DNA of 64,000 nucleotides from contig NZ_RCOG02000019.1 of the NCBI RefSeq assembly GCF_009663685.2, positions 41,011 to 105,010 on the forward strand, given 5' to 3'. Below are positions 36,415-45,103 of the stretch, piece by piece. Position 1 is the first letter of the stretch; each line of letters opens with the position of its first letter. The notes beneath the pieces are model-generated. The model did no database searches, was not told where the DNA came from, and worked only from the letters and a program-made list of their open reading frames with translations. The DNA is from Cupriavidus sp. U2 (GTDB lineage: Bacteria > Pseudomonadota > Gammaproteobacteria > Burkholderiales > Burkholderiaceae). Position numbers and translations under genes: made by a program.

Positions 36415-36443
36415 CATGCAAGGCGGGCAACGATGGCGACGTA

Positions 36444-37013
36444 TCAGATATCGAAGAACACCGTTTCGCCCGGACCCTGCAGCACGACGTCCCAGCGGTA
36501 GCGGTTCTGGCCTTCGGCCCTGGCGATCAGCGTGTCGCGCCGGTCGGCGGGCACCAGCGACAGCACCGCATCGGCGCCGTGCGCGGCCGTGTCCTCGGGA
36601 AAGTACATGCGTGTGGCCACATGCTTGACCAGTCCCCGCGTGAAGACCGACACCATGATGTGCGGGGCCTGCGGACGCCCATCGCCATCGGGCACGGTGC
36701 CGGGCCTGACCGTGGTGAAGCGGAACGATCCATCGGCCTCGGTGGGCACACGGCCAAAGCCGGTGAAGCCCGGCACCAGCGGCAGTTCGCGGGGATCTTC
36801 GGGATGACGGTAGCGGCCGGCAGGGTTGGCCTGCCAGATCTCGACCATGCCGTCGGGCACGGGTTCGCCGCGACCATCGACCACGCGGCCTTCGATCACG
36901 ATGCGTTGCGCGGCCAGGTCGGGCGCGTCGGCGGTCAGGTCGGCGCAGTTCAGGCCGGTCAGGCCGATATGCAGGTACGGACCTACGGTCTGGGATGCGG
37001 TGGCGTACAACAT
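36444..37013 (-). CDS. pcaG: Protocatechuate 3,4-dioxygenase alpha subunit
   Basis: A 189-residue subunit of the ring-cleaving dioxygenase. MLYATASQTVGPYLHIGLTG is the PcaG N-terminus. PDGMVEIWQANPAGRYRHP and HIMVSVFTRGLVKHVATRMY are the intradiol fold. It lacks the full iron-ligand set, as alpha subunits do. ATG 37013 lies four bases after the pcaH stop, so the two subunits are translationally linked. Confidence 0.95.
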   Translation of the reverse strand: MLYATASQTVGPYLHIGLTGLNCADLTADAPDLAAQRIVIEGRVVDGRGEPVPDGMVEIWQANPAGRYRHPEDPRELPLVPGFTGFGRVPTEADGSFRFTTVRPGTVPDGDGRPQAPHIMVSVFTRGLVKHVATRMYFPEDTAAHGADAVLSLVPADRRDTLIARAEGQNRYRWDVVLQGPGETVFFDI

Positions 37014-37017
37014 GGCC

Positions 37018-37731
37018 TTACTCCATCGGCGTGGCATCGCGGCCACGCAGCACGATATCGAAACGGTAGCCGAGCGCGTACTCGGGTGCCGTGGTTTCCC
37101 AGTCGAACGTGGCGATCAGGCGATTGCGCGCCTTCTCGTCGGGCACGCACTGGAAGATCGGGTCGTACGCCAGCAGCGGATCGCCCGGGAAATACATCTG
37201 CGTGACCAGCCGCGTGGCGTAGGCGTTGCCAAACAGCGAAAAATGGATGTGCTGCGGCCGCCAGGCGTTGTGGTGGTTACGCCAGGGGTAGGCGCCCGGC
37301 TTGATCGTCTTGAACTGGTACTGGCCGTTGGCGTCGGTGATGGTGCGGCCTTCGCCGGAAAAGTGCGGGTCCAGCGGCGCGTCGTGCTGGTCGCGCTTGT
37401 GCGTGTAGCGGCCCGCGGCGTTGGCTTGCCAGACCTCGATCAGCGCGTTGGGCACCGGGCGCCCGTTCTCGTCCAGCACGCGGCCCGTCACCAGCATGCG
37501 CTCGCCAATCGGCTCGCCGCCGTTGCCGACCGTCAGGTCGTTGTCGCCCTCGCGGACGAACTCGGGACCGAACGTCGGCCCCGTGACTTCGGACAGCGAC
37601 TGCGGCAGCGCGATCAGCGGCTGGGCCGGCGAGCGCAGCTGCGTCGAGGCATAGGGGTCGAAACGGTATTCGGGCTGGGTGTTCCAGTACGGCCGGCGGT
37701 ACTGGGCGGGGCGATCGGAGCGGTGGGGCAT
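37018..37731 (-). CDS. pcaH: Protocatechuate 3,4-dioxygenase beta subunit
   Basis: A 237-residue iron-binding subunit of the intradiol dioxygenase that opens protocatechuate to 3-carboxymuconate. Iron ligands are visible: the Tyr in AAGRYTHKRDQHDAPLDPHF, the Tyr in IKPGAYPWRNHHNAW, and the two His in RPQHIHFSLFGNAY. It starts the pca gene order, divergent from pcaQ, and is coupled to pcaG. Confidence 0.96.
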   Translation of the reverse strand: MPHRSDRPAQYRRPYWNTQPEYRFDPYASTQLRSPAQPLIALPQSLSEVTGPTFGPEFVREGDNDLTVGNGGEPIGERMLVTGRVLDENGRPVPNALIEVWQANAAGRYTHKRDQHDAPLDPHFSGEGRTITDANGQYQFKTIKPGAYPWRNHHNAWRPQHIHFSLFGNAYATRLVTQMYFPGDPLLAYDPIFQCVPDEKARNRLIATFDWETTAPEYALGYRFDIVLRGRDATPME

Positions 37732-37832
37732 CGCGCTGTCTCCGTTGTTGGTGTGAATCGACGGGGTGGACTGTATGCAACGCCAGAAGTCATGTAAATT
37801 GAGATTTGGCGTAATTACGATGAATTTTTATT
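37732..37832. promoter_or_regulatory. Divergent pcaH / pcaQ promoter region
   Basis: The 101 bases are AT-rich and include the palindrome GTAATTAC (37811-37818), and CATGTAAATTGAG just upstream of it. A LysR T-N11-A motif is plausible here. I do not see the alpha-proteobacterial PcaQ consensus in full. Confidence 0.45.
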
Positions 37833-38786
37833 ATGCAACTCCGGTCCCCGCCACATCCGGCCGTCGACGCCTTTCGCAGCCGCATCCGGCTGCGGCATCT
37901 GCACTGCTTCGTGGCCGTGGCCCAGGCGCAGCATCTGGGGCGCGCCGGCGAGCAGTTGGGCCTGACGCAGCCGGCGGTGTCGAAGACGCTGACCGAACTC
38001 GAGGAACTGGTCGGCGCCCGGCTGCTGGTGCGCCAGCGGGCCGGCACCAACCTGACCGCGGCCGGCATGCGCTTCCTGCGCCATGCGCTGCGGATCATCG
38101 AGGACATCGACGCCGCCGCCGACAGCCTCGCGGCCACCGACGCCACGCGCCACGAGCGCATCCGTGTGGGCGCCCTGCCCAGCATCGTGCCCGCGCTGCT
38201 GCTCGATGCCGTAACCGCCTTCCGCACCACGCATCCCGAGGTGGCGCTGGCCGTGCAGAGCGGCATGAACCGCACGCTGATCGACCTGCTCAAGGCCGAC
38301 GTGCTCGACGTCGTGATCGGCCGCATGGACGACCCGGCTGCCATGGAAGGGCTGTGGTTCGAATCGATGGCGGCAGAGCCGCTGGTGCTGGCCGTGCGTG
38401 CCGGACACCCGCTGGCGGCCCAGCCCCGCCCGAGCCTGCGCGACGTGGTGGCGTGGCCGATGGTGGTGCCGGCCGTCGGCTCCATCCCGCGCCACAGCAC
38501 CGAAAGCCTGCTGGCCCGCCACGGCTTTGCGCTGCCGGAAGGCTGCCTGGAAACCGCCGACGCCTACCTGGGCCGCCTGCTCACGCAGCAGGGCGACAGC
38601 GTATGGGCCGCGCCGTTGTCCGCCACGCGCCGGGCGGTGGCGGCCGGCGAAATGGTGCTGCTGCCGGTCGATACGCAAGGCACCGAGGAACCGATCGGCC
38701 TGCTACGCCGAAGCGACCGCACGCTGGGCCCGGTGGCCGAGGCGTTTGCGGAAACCATCCGGCGCATCGCGGCCCAGCCCGGGTGA
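37833..38786 (+). CDS. pcaQ: LysR-type regulator PcaQ
   Basis: A 317-residue LysR regulator divergent from pcaHG. The winged HTH (RLRHLHCFVAVAQAQHLGRA, then GLTQPAVSKTLTELEELVGA) is followed by an effector domain (RVGALPSIVPALLLDAVTAF, DVVIGRMDDPAAMEGLWFES). PcaQ proteins activate pca genes in response to 3-carboxymuconate or its lactone. ATG 37833 matches known starts. Location and wording make the assignment strong. Confidence 0.88.
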   Translation: MQLRSPPHPAVDAFRSRIRLRHLHCFVAVAQAQHLGRAGEQLGLTQPAVSKTLTELEELVGARLLVRQRAGTNLTAAGMRFLRHALRIIEDIDAAADSLAATDATRHERIRVGALPSIVPALLLDAVTAFRTTHPEVALAVQSGMNRTLIDLLKADVLDVVIGRMDDPAAMEGLWFESMAAEPLVLAVRAGHPLAAQPRPSLRDVVAWPMVVPAVGSIPRHSTESLLARHGFALPEGCLETADAYLGRLLTQQGDSVWAAPLSATRRAVAAGEMVLLPVDTQGTEEPIGLLRRSDRTLGPVAEAFAETIRRIAAQPG

Positions 38787-39109
38787 GCCGATCCTGGCCG
38801 CCATTGAGCCGCCAGCCTGATCGCTGCGCGGCACTTTTGCCGTTCGTCCCGCCGCGCCCAAAAAAATCTTGCGACCCCTTCCCTCCCGCCGCCAGCCCTT
38901 TGGCCGCGCGGGCCAGCGCGCTTCGGCCCCGGTCGGCCGCCACCCCGCTTGCGGGTTAACGCCGATATTTCGCCTGGAAAAACGCTGCGTATGATCCGTT
39001 CCTATCGAGAACATGAGTTCGCCTTTAGAACAAAAAAGGCGAATCGCGAACAAAAACGCCCGACTGACCGCCAGATCGGGCCTGAAACGATCCGAAGAAC
39101 GGAGACCCC
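38787..39109. other. Intergenic region before the PcaK-like carrier
   Basis: No gene is supported in these 323 bases. The first half is GC-rich without clear signal. The second half is AT-rich and carries an inverted repeat at 39018-39043 and A-rich tracts, so it is a promoter/operator region for the carrier. Confidence 0.5.
39018..39043. promoter_or_regulatory. Inverted repeat, candidate operator of the PcaK-like carrier
   Basis: TTCGCCTTT (39018-39026) and AAAGGCGAA (39035-39043) are perfect nine-base arms with an eight-base spacer. GAACAAAAA occurs inside it and again just downstream. It lies about 70 bases before the carrier start. The binding protein is not identified; PcaQ or an IclR-type PcaR are candidates. 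Confidence 0.5.
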
Positions 39110-40495
39110 ATGTCCCAGCCCCCGCGCCCCGCGACTGGCACGCTCGACGTGCAGTCATTTATCGACAGCCACCGCTTCTCCGCGTATCAGTGGCTCATCC
39201 TGATTCTATGTTTCCTCATTGTCGCGATTGACGGCTTCGATACGGCGGCCATGGGCTATATCGCCCCGGCCCTTGTCCAGGAGTGGGGCATCGAGAAATC
39301 GTCGCTCGGGCCGGTCATGAGCGCCGCCCTGTTCGGGCTGGCGTTTGGCGCGATCTTCGCCGGCCCGATGGCCGACCGCGTGGGCCGCAAGCGCGTGCTG
39401 GTGCTGTCGGTGTTCTTCTTCGGCGCATGCAGCCTGGCCACGGCCTTCGCGCCGTCTGTGACGTGGCTGACCGTGCTGCGATTCCTGACGGGCGTCGGGC
39501 TTGGCGCCGCGATGCCCAATGCGGTGACGCTGATGTCCGAGTACGCACCGGCCCGCCGCCGCGCGATCCTGGTGAACACGATGTTTTGCGGGTTCCCGCT
39601 GGGGTCGGCTGGTGGCGGCTTCTTCGCGGCAGCCATCATTCCGCATTTCGGCTGGCACAGCGTGCTGGTCTTCGGCGGCATCGTCCCGCTGGTGCTGGCC
39701 GTGGTGCTGGTGGCCGCACTGCCGGAGTCGATCCGTTACATGGTGGTGCGCCAGTACCCCGCCGACCAGATCCGCAAGGTGCTGGCACGCGTGACCGGCG
39801 CCGCGCTGGGCGCCGCACAGGTGTTCACGATCCACGAGGCGGCGCCCGCAGCCAGGTCAGCCGTGGGCACGGTGCTGGCGCCGCGCTATCGCGTGGGATC
39901 GGCCATGCTGTGGCTCACGTACTTCATGGGCCTGGTGATCTTCTACCTGCTGACCAGCTGGATGCCGACGCTGATGAAGGACGCCGGATTCACGCTGCAG
40001 CGCGCCTCGCTGCTGACCGCGCTGTTCCCGCTGGGCGGTGGCATCGGCACGATTGCCGCCGGCTGGTTCATGGACCGCTTCAACCCGAACAAGGTGATCG
40101 CGTTCACCTATGCGCTGACCGGCGTCCTGATCTACGCGGTGGGCCATGGCGCGGGCGGCGACCAGTTCGTACTGGGCCTGCTGATCTTCCTGGCCGGCAC
40201 GGCCATGAATGGCGCGCAGTCGTCGATGCCCACGCTGGCGGCGAGTTTCTACCCCACGCAGGGCCGTGCCACCGGCGTGGCCTGGATGCTCGGCATCGGC
40301 CGCTTCGGCGGCATTGCCGGTGCGCTGCTGGGTGCCGAACTGCTGCGCATGCACCTCGGATTCGACGCGATCTTCACGCTGCTGACGGTGCCAGCGTTCA
40401 TCGCCGCAGGGGCACTGGTGGTCAAGCAGTTCTCCGGGGCGGGTGCCGCGGGGGATGGCGGCGAACCGGCCGGCCAGACCGTGGCCGGGCACTGA
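39110..40495 (+). CDS. MFS aromatic acid:H+ symporter, PcaK-like (AAHS family)
   Basis: A 461-residue twelve-helix carrier. The AAHS signature IDGFDTAAMGYIAPALVQEW lies in helix 1, and GPMADRVGRKRVLVLSVFFF in loop 2-3. It follows pcaQ, so import of 4-hydroxybenzoate or protocatechuate is the natural guess. There is no clear ribosome site (CGGAGACCCC before ATG is the best, GGAG seven bases before the start). The C-terminus is Gly/Ala-rich. The closely related VanK or BenK type cannot be excluded. Confidence 0.88.
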   Translation: MSQPPRPATGTLDVQSFIDSHRFSAYQWLILILCFLIVAIDGFDTAAMGYIAPALVQEWGIEKSSLGPVMSAALFGLAFGAIFAGPMADRVGRKRVLVLSVFFFGACSLATAFAPSVTWLTVLRFLTGVGLGAAMPNAVTLMSEYAPARRRAILVNTMFCGFPLGSAGGGFFAAAIIPHFGWHSVLVFGGIVPLVLAVVLVAALPESIRYMVVRQYPADQIRKVLARVTGAALGAAQVFTIHEAAPAARSAVGTVLAPRYRVGSAMLWLTYFMGLVIFYLLTSWMPTLMKDAGFTLQRASLLTALFPLGGGIGTIAAGWFMDRFNPNKVIAFTYALTGVLIYAVGHGAGGDQFVLGLLIFLAGTAMNGAQSSMPTLAASFYPTQGRATGVAWMLGIGRFGGIAGALLGAELLRMHLGFDAIFTLLTVPAFIAAGALVVKQFSGAGAAGDGGEPAGQTVAGH

Positions 40496-40626
40496 GAGGC
40501 GGCCGCAGCACCGCGCGGCGAAGCGCACCGGTCCCGCTTCGTCCCGCCAATCGGCTGCACTATGGCGAAAACGCCATTACGTGCTACCGTTGCGAAGAAT
40601 GGAACGGCACGCTACGGCGCACACTT

Positions 40627-41247
40627 TTGGAACCCCGATCCGCGTCAGACAACCTCTTTTTCATCGGCTTCATGGGGGCCGGCAAGACGACGATCGGGCG
40701 AACCGTCGCGCGTCGGCTTGGCCGTCCGTTCTTCGATACCGACCACGAGATCGAATCGCGCTGCGGGGTGCGCATCACCACCATCTTCGAGCTGGAAGGC
40801 GAAGAAGGTTTCCGCCGCCGTGAAACCCGCATCCTCGACGAACTGACGCAACGGAGCGGCATCGTGCTGGCCACCGGCGGCGGCATCGTGCTGCGGCCCG
40901 AAAACCGCGAAATGCTGCGCGCGCGCGGCCACGTGATCTATCTGGACGCGGCGCTGCCCGAACTGTGGCGCCGCGTGCGGCGCAATCGCAACCGCCCGCT
41001 GCTGCAGGTGGACAACCCGCGCGCCCGGCTCGAAGCCCTGTTCTGCGAGCGCGATCCGCTCTACCGCGAAATCGCCCACCTGATCATGCCGGCCCATGCG
41101 GGCACCGTGGCACAGGCCGCCGCCAGCGTGCTGGCTCAACTGGGCCTGGCGACCGACCCCGCCGATCCTTCCGAAACCGGCGAACCTGGCGACCCTTCCG
41201 AACCTGGCGGCCAGACCGCCGCCCCTGACCCCGCCACGCACGATTGA
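40627..41247 (+). CDS. Shikimate kinase (probable second copy)
   Basis: A 206-residue kinase that phosphorylates shikimate in the chorismate pathway. NLFFIGFMGAGKTTIGRTVA holds the Walker A motif. FFDTDHEIESRCGVRITTIF supplies the shikimate-binding Asp, and LATGGGIVLRPENREML supplies the glycine loop. The lid is RRNRNRPLLQ. No ATG lies in frame before the core, so TTG 40627 is the only plausible start, without a strong ribosome site. The last 35 residues (Asp/Pro/Glu/Gly-rich) are an acidic tail not needed for the fold. A small hairpin ATGGCG-AAAA-CGCCAT lies at 40562-40577. The usual aroK of these bacteria sits next to aroB, so this is probably an extra copy. Confidence 0.78.
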   Translation: MEPRSASDNLFFIGFMGAGKTTIGRTVARRLGRPFFDTDHEIESRCGVRITTIFELEGEEGFRRRETRILDELTQRSGIVLATGGGIVLRPENREMLRARGHVIYLDAALPELWRRVRRNRNRPLLQVDNPRARLEALFCERDPLYREIAHLIMPAHAGTVAQAAASVLAQLGLATDPADPSETGEPGDPSEPGGQTAAPDPATHD

Positions 41248-41394
41248 GCCCCCGGCCGACACCGTATTCGGACTGCGCCGACACCGGCCCGCCATCGGAC
41301 GTGGCAACGTCGGAACATGTCTGGGCGACGTTTGAACTTCGCGCCCGGCGCGTGTCTCTGACGGTGACACCACCCTGAATGCAGGAGGTTCCCC

Positions 41395-42171
41395 ATGCGG
41401 CTGCAAGGCAAGACGGCTCTGGTCACGGGTGGCGCGGGTGGCATCGGCCGCGCCATCGCGTTGCGCCTGGCCCAGGAAGGTGCCGATATCGTTGTTGCGG
41501 TGCACAAGCTCGACGCCGATTCCGCAGAGACGGCCGATGGCGTGCGCGCCGCAGGCCGCCGCGCCCATGTGGTGGCGGGCGATATCGGCAATGTGGCGCA
41601 GGCCTTCGCCATCGTCGACCAGGCGGCGGCGGCCGTCGCGCCGTCCGGCAGCCTGGACATCCTGGTCAACAACGCCGGCGTCGAAGTACGGGCACCGTTT
41701 GCCGAGGTGACCGAGGCCGACTACGACCGCGTGCTCGATACCAATCTGAAGGGACCATTCTTTCTCACGCAGCAATTCGTGAAGCACCGGTTGGCGCGCA
41801 AGCTGGGGGGCAAGGTCATCAACATCAGCTCCGTGCACGAAGACCTGCCTTTTCCCCATTTCACGAGCTACTGCGCCAGCAAGGGCGGCCTGCGCATGAT
41901 GATGCGCAACCTGGCCATCGAACTGGCACCGGCCGGCATCACGGTCAACAACATCGCACCGGGTGCCATCCAGACGCCGATCAACCGCAAGCTGATGGCC
42001 GACCGCGCCGAACTGCAGGCGTTGCTGGCCAACATTCCGCTGGGGCGGCTGGGGCAGCCCGACGAAGTTGCCGGACTGGTGGCCTACCTGGCAAGCGCCG
42101 ATGCCGACTACATCACGGGCGCCACGCTCGTGATCGATGGCGGTCTACTCTGGAACTATGCGGAACAATAA
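41395..42171 (+). CDS. SDR-family oxidoreductase (glucose 1-dehydrogenase-like)
   Basis: A 258-residue classical SDR. The glycine motif is TGGAGGIGRAIALRLAQ, NNAGVE follows, and the catalytic residues are Ser in ISSVHEDLPFPHF, Tyr and Lys in YCASKGG. The end GATLVIDGGLLWNY is typical of glucose-1-dehydrogenase-like enzymes. GCAGGAGG seven bases before ATG 41395 is a strong ribosome site. The trehalase gene starts 14 bases before its stop, so the two are translationally coupled. Trehalase releases glucose, which this enzyme could oxidise to gluconolactone (inference). Confidence 0.85.
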   Translation: MRLQGKTALVTGGAGGIGRAIALRLAQEGADIVVAVHKLDADSAETADGVRAAGRRAHVVAGDIGNVAQAFAIVDQAAAAVAPSGSLDILVNNAGVEVRAPFAEVTEADYDRVLDTNLKGPFFLTQQFVKHRLARKLGGKVINISSVHEDLPFPHFTSYCASKGGLRMMMRNLAIELAPAGITVNNIAPGAIQTPINRKLMADRAELQALLANIPLGRLGQPDEVAGLVAYLASADADYITGATLVIDGGLLWNYAEQ

Positions 42172-43969
42172 CGTCGAGTCGGCCGGCGGCACGCCGCACG
42201 TTCCCGCGCGAACCGAGCCCGCCAAGGCGGATGCCGCGCCGCATCCCGCAGTTGCGGTTTCCGCGCCCGCTGCCACGGCCGCAGCCTCGGGGCCGGGCCA
42301 GCCACCGTTGCCGCCGCATTGCCACGGGCACGCGCCTGCGATCACCCATTTGCCCACCCCCGCGCCGTGTACGCTGCCGGGGTGCGCGGACGCCGACACC
42401 ATGTCGCCGGCCGAACGCTATGCCGAGCTGTTCGTCGCCGTGCAGGCCAGCGGCATGTTCGCGGACAGCAAGACCTTTCCCGACTGCATTCCGCTCGATG
42501 CACCCGAGGCCATCCTGTCGCGCTACCGCGCCGAGCGCGACGCGCCCGACTTTTCGCTCGAAGCCTTCGTGCGCCACTATTTCGCGCGCGAGACGGTTCC
42601 GGACGATCACTACCAGTCCGATCCGGACAATTCGCTGCGCGAGCACATCGACGGGCTGTGGCCCGTCCTCACGCGCGAACCGGCCGAACATCCGCCGCGA
42701 TGCTCGCTGCTGCCGCTGCCCCAGCCCTATGTCGTGCCTGGCGGGCGCTTCCGAGAGCTGTACTACTGGGATTCTTACTTCACCATGCTCGGCCTGTCGG
42801 CCAGCGGCCGGCACGACCTGCTGCGCGCCATGGCCGACAACTTCGCCTACCTGCTGGACACCTACGGGCTGGTGCCCAACGGCACGCGGTCGTATTACCT
42901 GAGCCGTTCGCAGCCGCCCGTATTCGCGCTGATGACCGACCTGTTCGAAGACGAGGGCGTCGATGCGGCGGTACGCTACCTGCCCCAGCTCGAGCGCGAA
43001 TATGCGTTCTGGATGGACGGCGCCGCCCACCTGGCCCCCGGCACCGCCTACCGGCGCCTGGTGCGCCTGCCCGACGGCGCATTGCTCAACCGTTACTGGG
43101 ACGATCGCGCCCATCCGCGCGAGGAAGCGTACCTGGAAGACGTGGCCACGGCCCGGCGCGCCGACCGGCCCGCGCACCTGGTATTCCGCGAACTGCGCGC
43201 CGCGGCGGAATCGGGCTGGGACTTCAGTTCGCGCTGGTGCGACCCGGCGCCGGCCGGCGGTCAGCCAACGTGCGACCTGGCCACCATCCGCACCACGGCG
43301 ATCCTGCCCATCGACCTGAACGCCCTGCTCTGGCATACCGAGTGCCGCCTGGCCGAACTGTGCGAGCGCGCCGGCGACATCGACCGCGCCACGCGCTATC
43401 GCGAAGCCGCGGACCGTCGCCGGCTGGCCATCGCCGCGATCATGTGGGACGCCGGCACGGGCGCGTTCGTCGATTTCGACTGGCATCGCGGCACGCCGCG
43501 TTCCTGCCTGAGCGCAGCCACCCTGATGCCGCTGTTCCTGGGCCTGGCCACCAAGGAACAAGCCGCGCAGGTAGCCGGCGTGGTGGCCGCCCGGCTGGTC
43601 GAGGAAGGCGGGCTGGCCACCACGGAGATCGATTCCGGCGAGCAATGGGACCGGCCCAACGGCTGGGCGCCGCTGCAGTGGATCGGCATCATGGGCCTGC
43701 GGCGCTATGGCTGCGACGCGCTGGCCGACGACATTGCGCACCGCTGGCTCCAGACGGTGGCCAGCCTCTATGTCTCTGAATACAAGCTGGTGGAGAAATA
43801 CCGGCTGCAGCGACGCCGCACCGGGGGTGCCGAGGGCGGCGGCGGAGGCGAGTACCCGCTCCAGGACGGCTTCGGCTGGACCAACGGCGTGGTCAGCGCA
43901 CTCCTGGCACTGTATCCATGGCACCCGGCGCAACGCAGCAAGGCGGGCCGGCCCGAGACTGGCGAATGA
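42158..43969 (+). CDS. Trehalase (GH37)
   Basis: A 603-residue trehalase that hydrolyses trehalose to two glucose. Signature 1 is PGGRFRELYYWDSYF; signature 2 is EQWDRPNGWAPLQW. The catalytic Asp region is GWDFSSRW, and the C-terminal glycine-rich segment is GGGGEYPLQDGFGWTNGV. The first 75 residues are Pro/Ala-rich and not a standard signal peptide, so it is probably cytoplasmic with an extended leader. It overlaps the SDR gene by 14 bases. A terminator at 44200 may end its transcript. Confidence 0.93.
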   Translation: MRNNNVESAGGTPHVPARTEPAKADAAPHPAVAVSAPAATAAASGPGQPPLPPHCHGHAPAITHLPTPAPCTLPGCADADTMSPAERYAELFVAVQASGMFADSKTFPDCIPLDAPEAILSRYRAERDAPDFSLEAFVRHYFARETVPDDHYQSDPDNSLREHIDGLWPVLTREPAEHPPRCSLLPLPQPYVVPGGRFRELYYWDSYFTMLGLSASGRHDLLRAMADNFAYLLDTYGLVPNGTRSYYLSRSQPPVFALMTDLFEDEGVDAAVRYLPQLEREYAFWMDGAAHLAPGTAYRRLVRLPDGALLNRYWDDRAHPREEAYLEDVATARRADRPAHLVFRELRAAAESGWDFSSRWCDPAPAGGQPTCDLATIRTTAILPIDLNALLWHTECRLAELCERAGDIDRATRYREAADRRRLAIAAIMWDAGTGAFVDFDWHRGTPRSCLSAATLMPLFLGLATKEQAAQVAGVVAARLVEEGGLATTEIDSGEQWDRPNGWAPLQWIGIMGLRRYGCDALADDIAHRWLQTVASLYVSEYKLVEKYRLQRRRTGGAEGGGGGEYPLQDGFGWTNGVVSALLALYPWHPAQRSKAGRPETGE

Positions 43970-44098
43970 TGGTTTGGCCCTGGGCGGGTCCCGATGAAAC
44001 AACGGCTGGCGGGGCGTGCCACGGCCCTCAATCGGAATTTCGTTCCTTTGTTCAGAATTCCGCGATGCAGTAGGGCGTTTCCCAGGGATTGTTCCGCA

Positions 44099-44130
44099 TA
44101 CGCCAATAACTCATGTGAGTTATTGGCGTA
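44099..44130. repeat. 32-base perfect palindrome
   Basis: TACGCCAATAACTCA (44099-44113) and TGAGTTATTGGCGTA (44116-44130) are perfect 15-base arms with a two-base centre. No T run follows on either strand, so it is unlikely to be a terminator. It could be an operator or a recombination relic. Confidence 0.6.
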
Positions 44131-44199
44131 GCTGGCAGGGAACGTCACACTGACGCGGGGTCATTTCGACACGACTCCAAACGACTTGGCAACTCTTAC

Positions 44200-44236
44200 T
44201 ACCCCGGCGATCCCGCGCGTCGGGGTATTTTCTTTT
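44200..44236 (+). terminator. Rho-independent terminator
   Basis: TACCCCGGCG (44200-44209) pairs with CGTCGGGGTA (44218-44227), including one G-T pair, around an eight-base loop, and is followed by TTTTCTTTT. It may end the trehalase transcript or a small RNA beginning after the palindrome. Confidence 0.85.
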
Positions 44237-44383
44237 GGGACGCCGACTTGGCCTCCCAGCCCGCGCCAGGCACCACATTGCGCTGGATCAAGACTCGCTC
44301 ACCCGTCACATCCGGACACAAATTTCGGGCCTTTCCGCATGCAAGATGGCGCCTCGTTCATTCACTCATGACGGAGGTCCAGC

Positions 44384-44584
44384 ATGAAACAGCACGACAA
44401 ACCCAATGCCGGTGGTCTCGATGAAGGCACGGCCGGCCCCGACGCGGGCGATCAGCCACGCAGCGGCGGCACATCGCGTACGAGCCGCGCCAGATCCGCC
44501 CGCAAGCCGACGTTCGCGGCGTTCCTCAAGACGATTCCGCCTGGCGACGCGTACGACGACCAGGACTTCGCACGGATTCATTGA
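44384..44584 (+). CDS. Probable antitoxin of the PIN-toxin pair
   Basis: A 66-residue protein directly before a VapC-type toxin, with a 15-base gap. The N-terminal 40 residues are Gly/Asp/Arg-rich and low in complexity, with no AbrB, RHH or Phd fold visible. The C-terminal part (PTFAAFLKTIPPGDAYDDQD) resembles the toxin-neutralising tail of VapB proteins. It is short for an antitoxin with a DNA-binding head; a basic Arg/Ser stretch (RTSRARSARK) may serve that role. The assignment rests mainly on gene order. Confidence 0.6.
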   Translation: MKQHDKPNAGGLDEGTAGPDAGDQPRSGGTSRTSRARSARKPTFAAFLKTIPPGDAYDDQDFARIH

Positions 44585-44599
44585 CGGGAGGGCCGGCAC

Positions 44600-45103
44600 A
44601 TGTACCTGATCGATACCGATGTCATCAGCGAAAGCCGCAAGGGGCGCCGGGCCGATCCCGGCGTGCGGGCCTTCTTCGACGATGCCGAGGCCGATGGCCA
44701 CGCCCTGTTCGTGTCGGTGGTGACGATGGGAGAACTGCGGCGCGGCGTGGAACTGAAACGCTTCCGGGGCGACCGGCAGCAATGCCAGGCGCTGGATGAA
44801 TGGCTGCTGGCGGTCCAACGTCGCTACGCACACAACATCCTTGGCGTGGACGGCCGCGTGGTCGAGCTATGGGGTCACCTGCGGGTGCCCCATCCGGAGA
44901 ACCCGCTGGACAAGATGATCGCGGCCACCGCCATGATTCACGGGCTGGCCGTCGTCACGCGCAATGTGCGGGACTTCGCCCATACCGGCGTGCGGCTGAT
45001 CGATCCTTTCGGCAGGGGGCCGCCGGGGCCACGCATGCCGGCCCCCTTGCCGAATTCACGGGCCGGACGACTGCCGGCGGCGACCCGCCTCAGCTTGCAC
45101 TGA
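44600..45103 (+). CDS. VapC-type PIN-domain toxin
   Basis: A 167-residue ribonuclease-like toxin. The PIN fold is clear: MYLIDTDVISESRKGRRAD with the first Asp, VSVVTMGELRRGVEL with the Glu, and NPLDKMIAATAMIHGLAVVT followed by RNVRDFAHTGVRLIDPF with the late acidic residues. The core ends near residue 140; about 25 further residues (Pro/Arg-rich) make it longer than normal. Its stop overlaps the convergent Bug receptor gene by 14 bases. GGGAGGG upstream supports the start. Confidence 0.88.
   Translation: MYLIDTDVISESRKGRRADPGVRAFFDDAEADGHALFVSVVTMGELRRGVELKRFRGDRQQCQALDEWLLAVQRRYAHNILGVDGRVVELWGHLRVPHPENPLDKMIAATAMIHGLAVVTRNVRDFAHTGVRLIDPFGRGPPGPRMPAPLPNSRAGRLPAATRLSLH

Larger units (their letters stand above)
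43970..44383. other. Intergenic region with palindrome and terminator
   Basis: These 414 bases contain no supportable gene. They hold a 32-base perfect palindrome (44099-44130), a rho-independent terminator (44200-44236), and the promoter of the toxin-antitoxin pair. GGAGG just before 44384 is the antitoxin's ribosome site. Confidence 0.6.

Noticed and set aside
42113..44002. A 629-codon minus-strand frame opposite the trehalase
   Set aside because: Trehalase signatures on the plus strand are decisive; the antisense frame has no motif.
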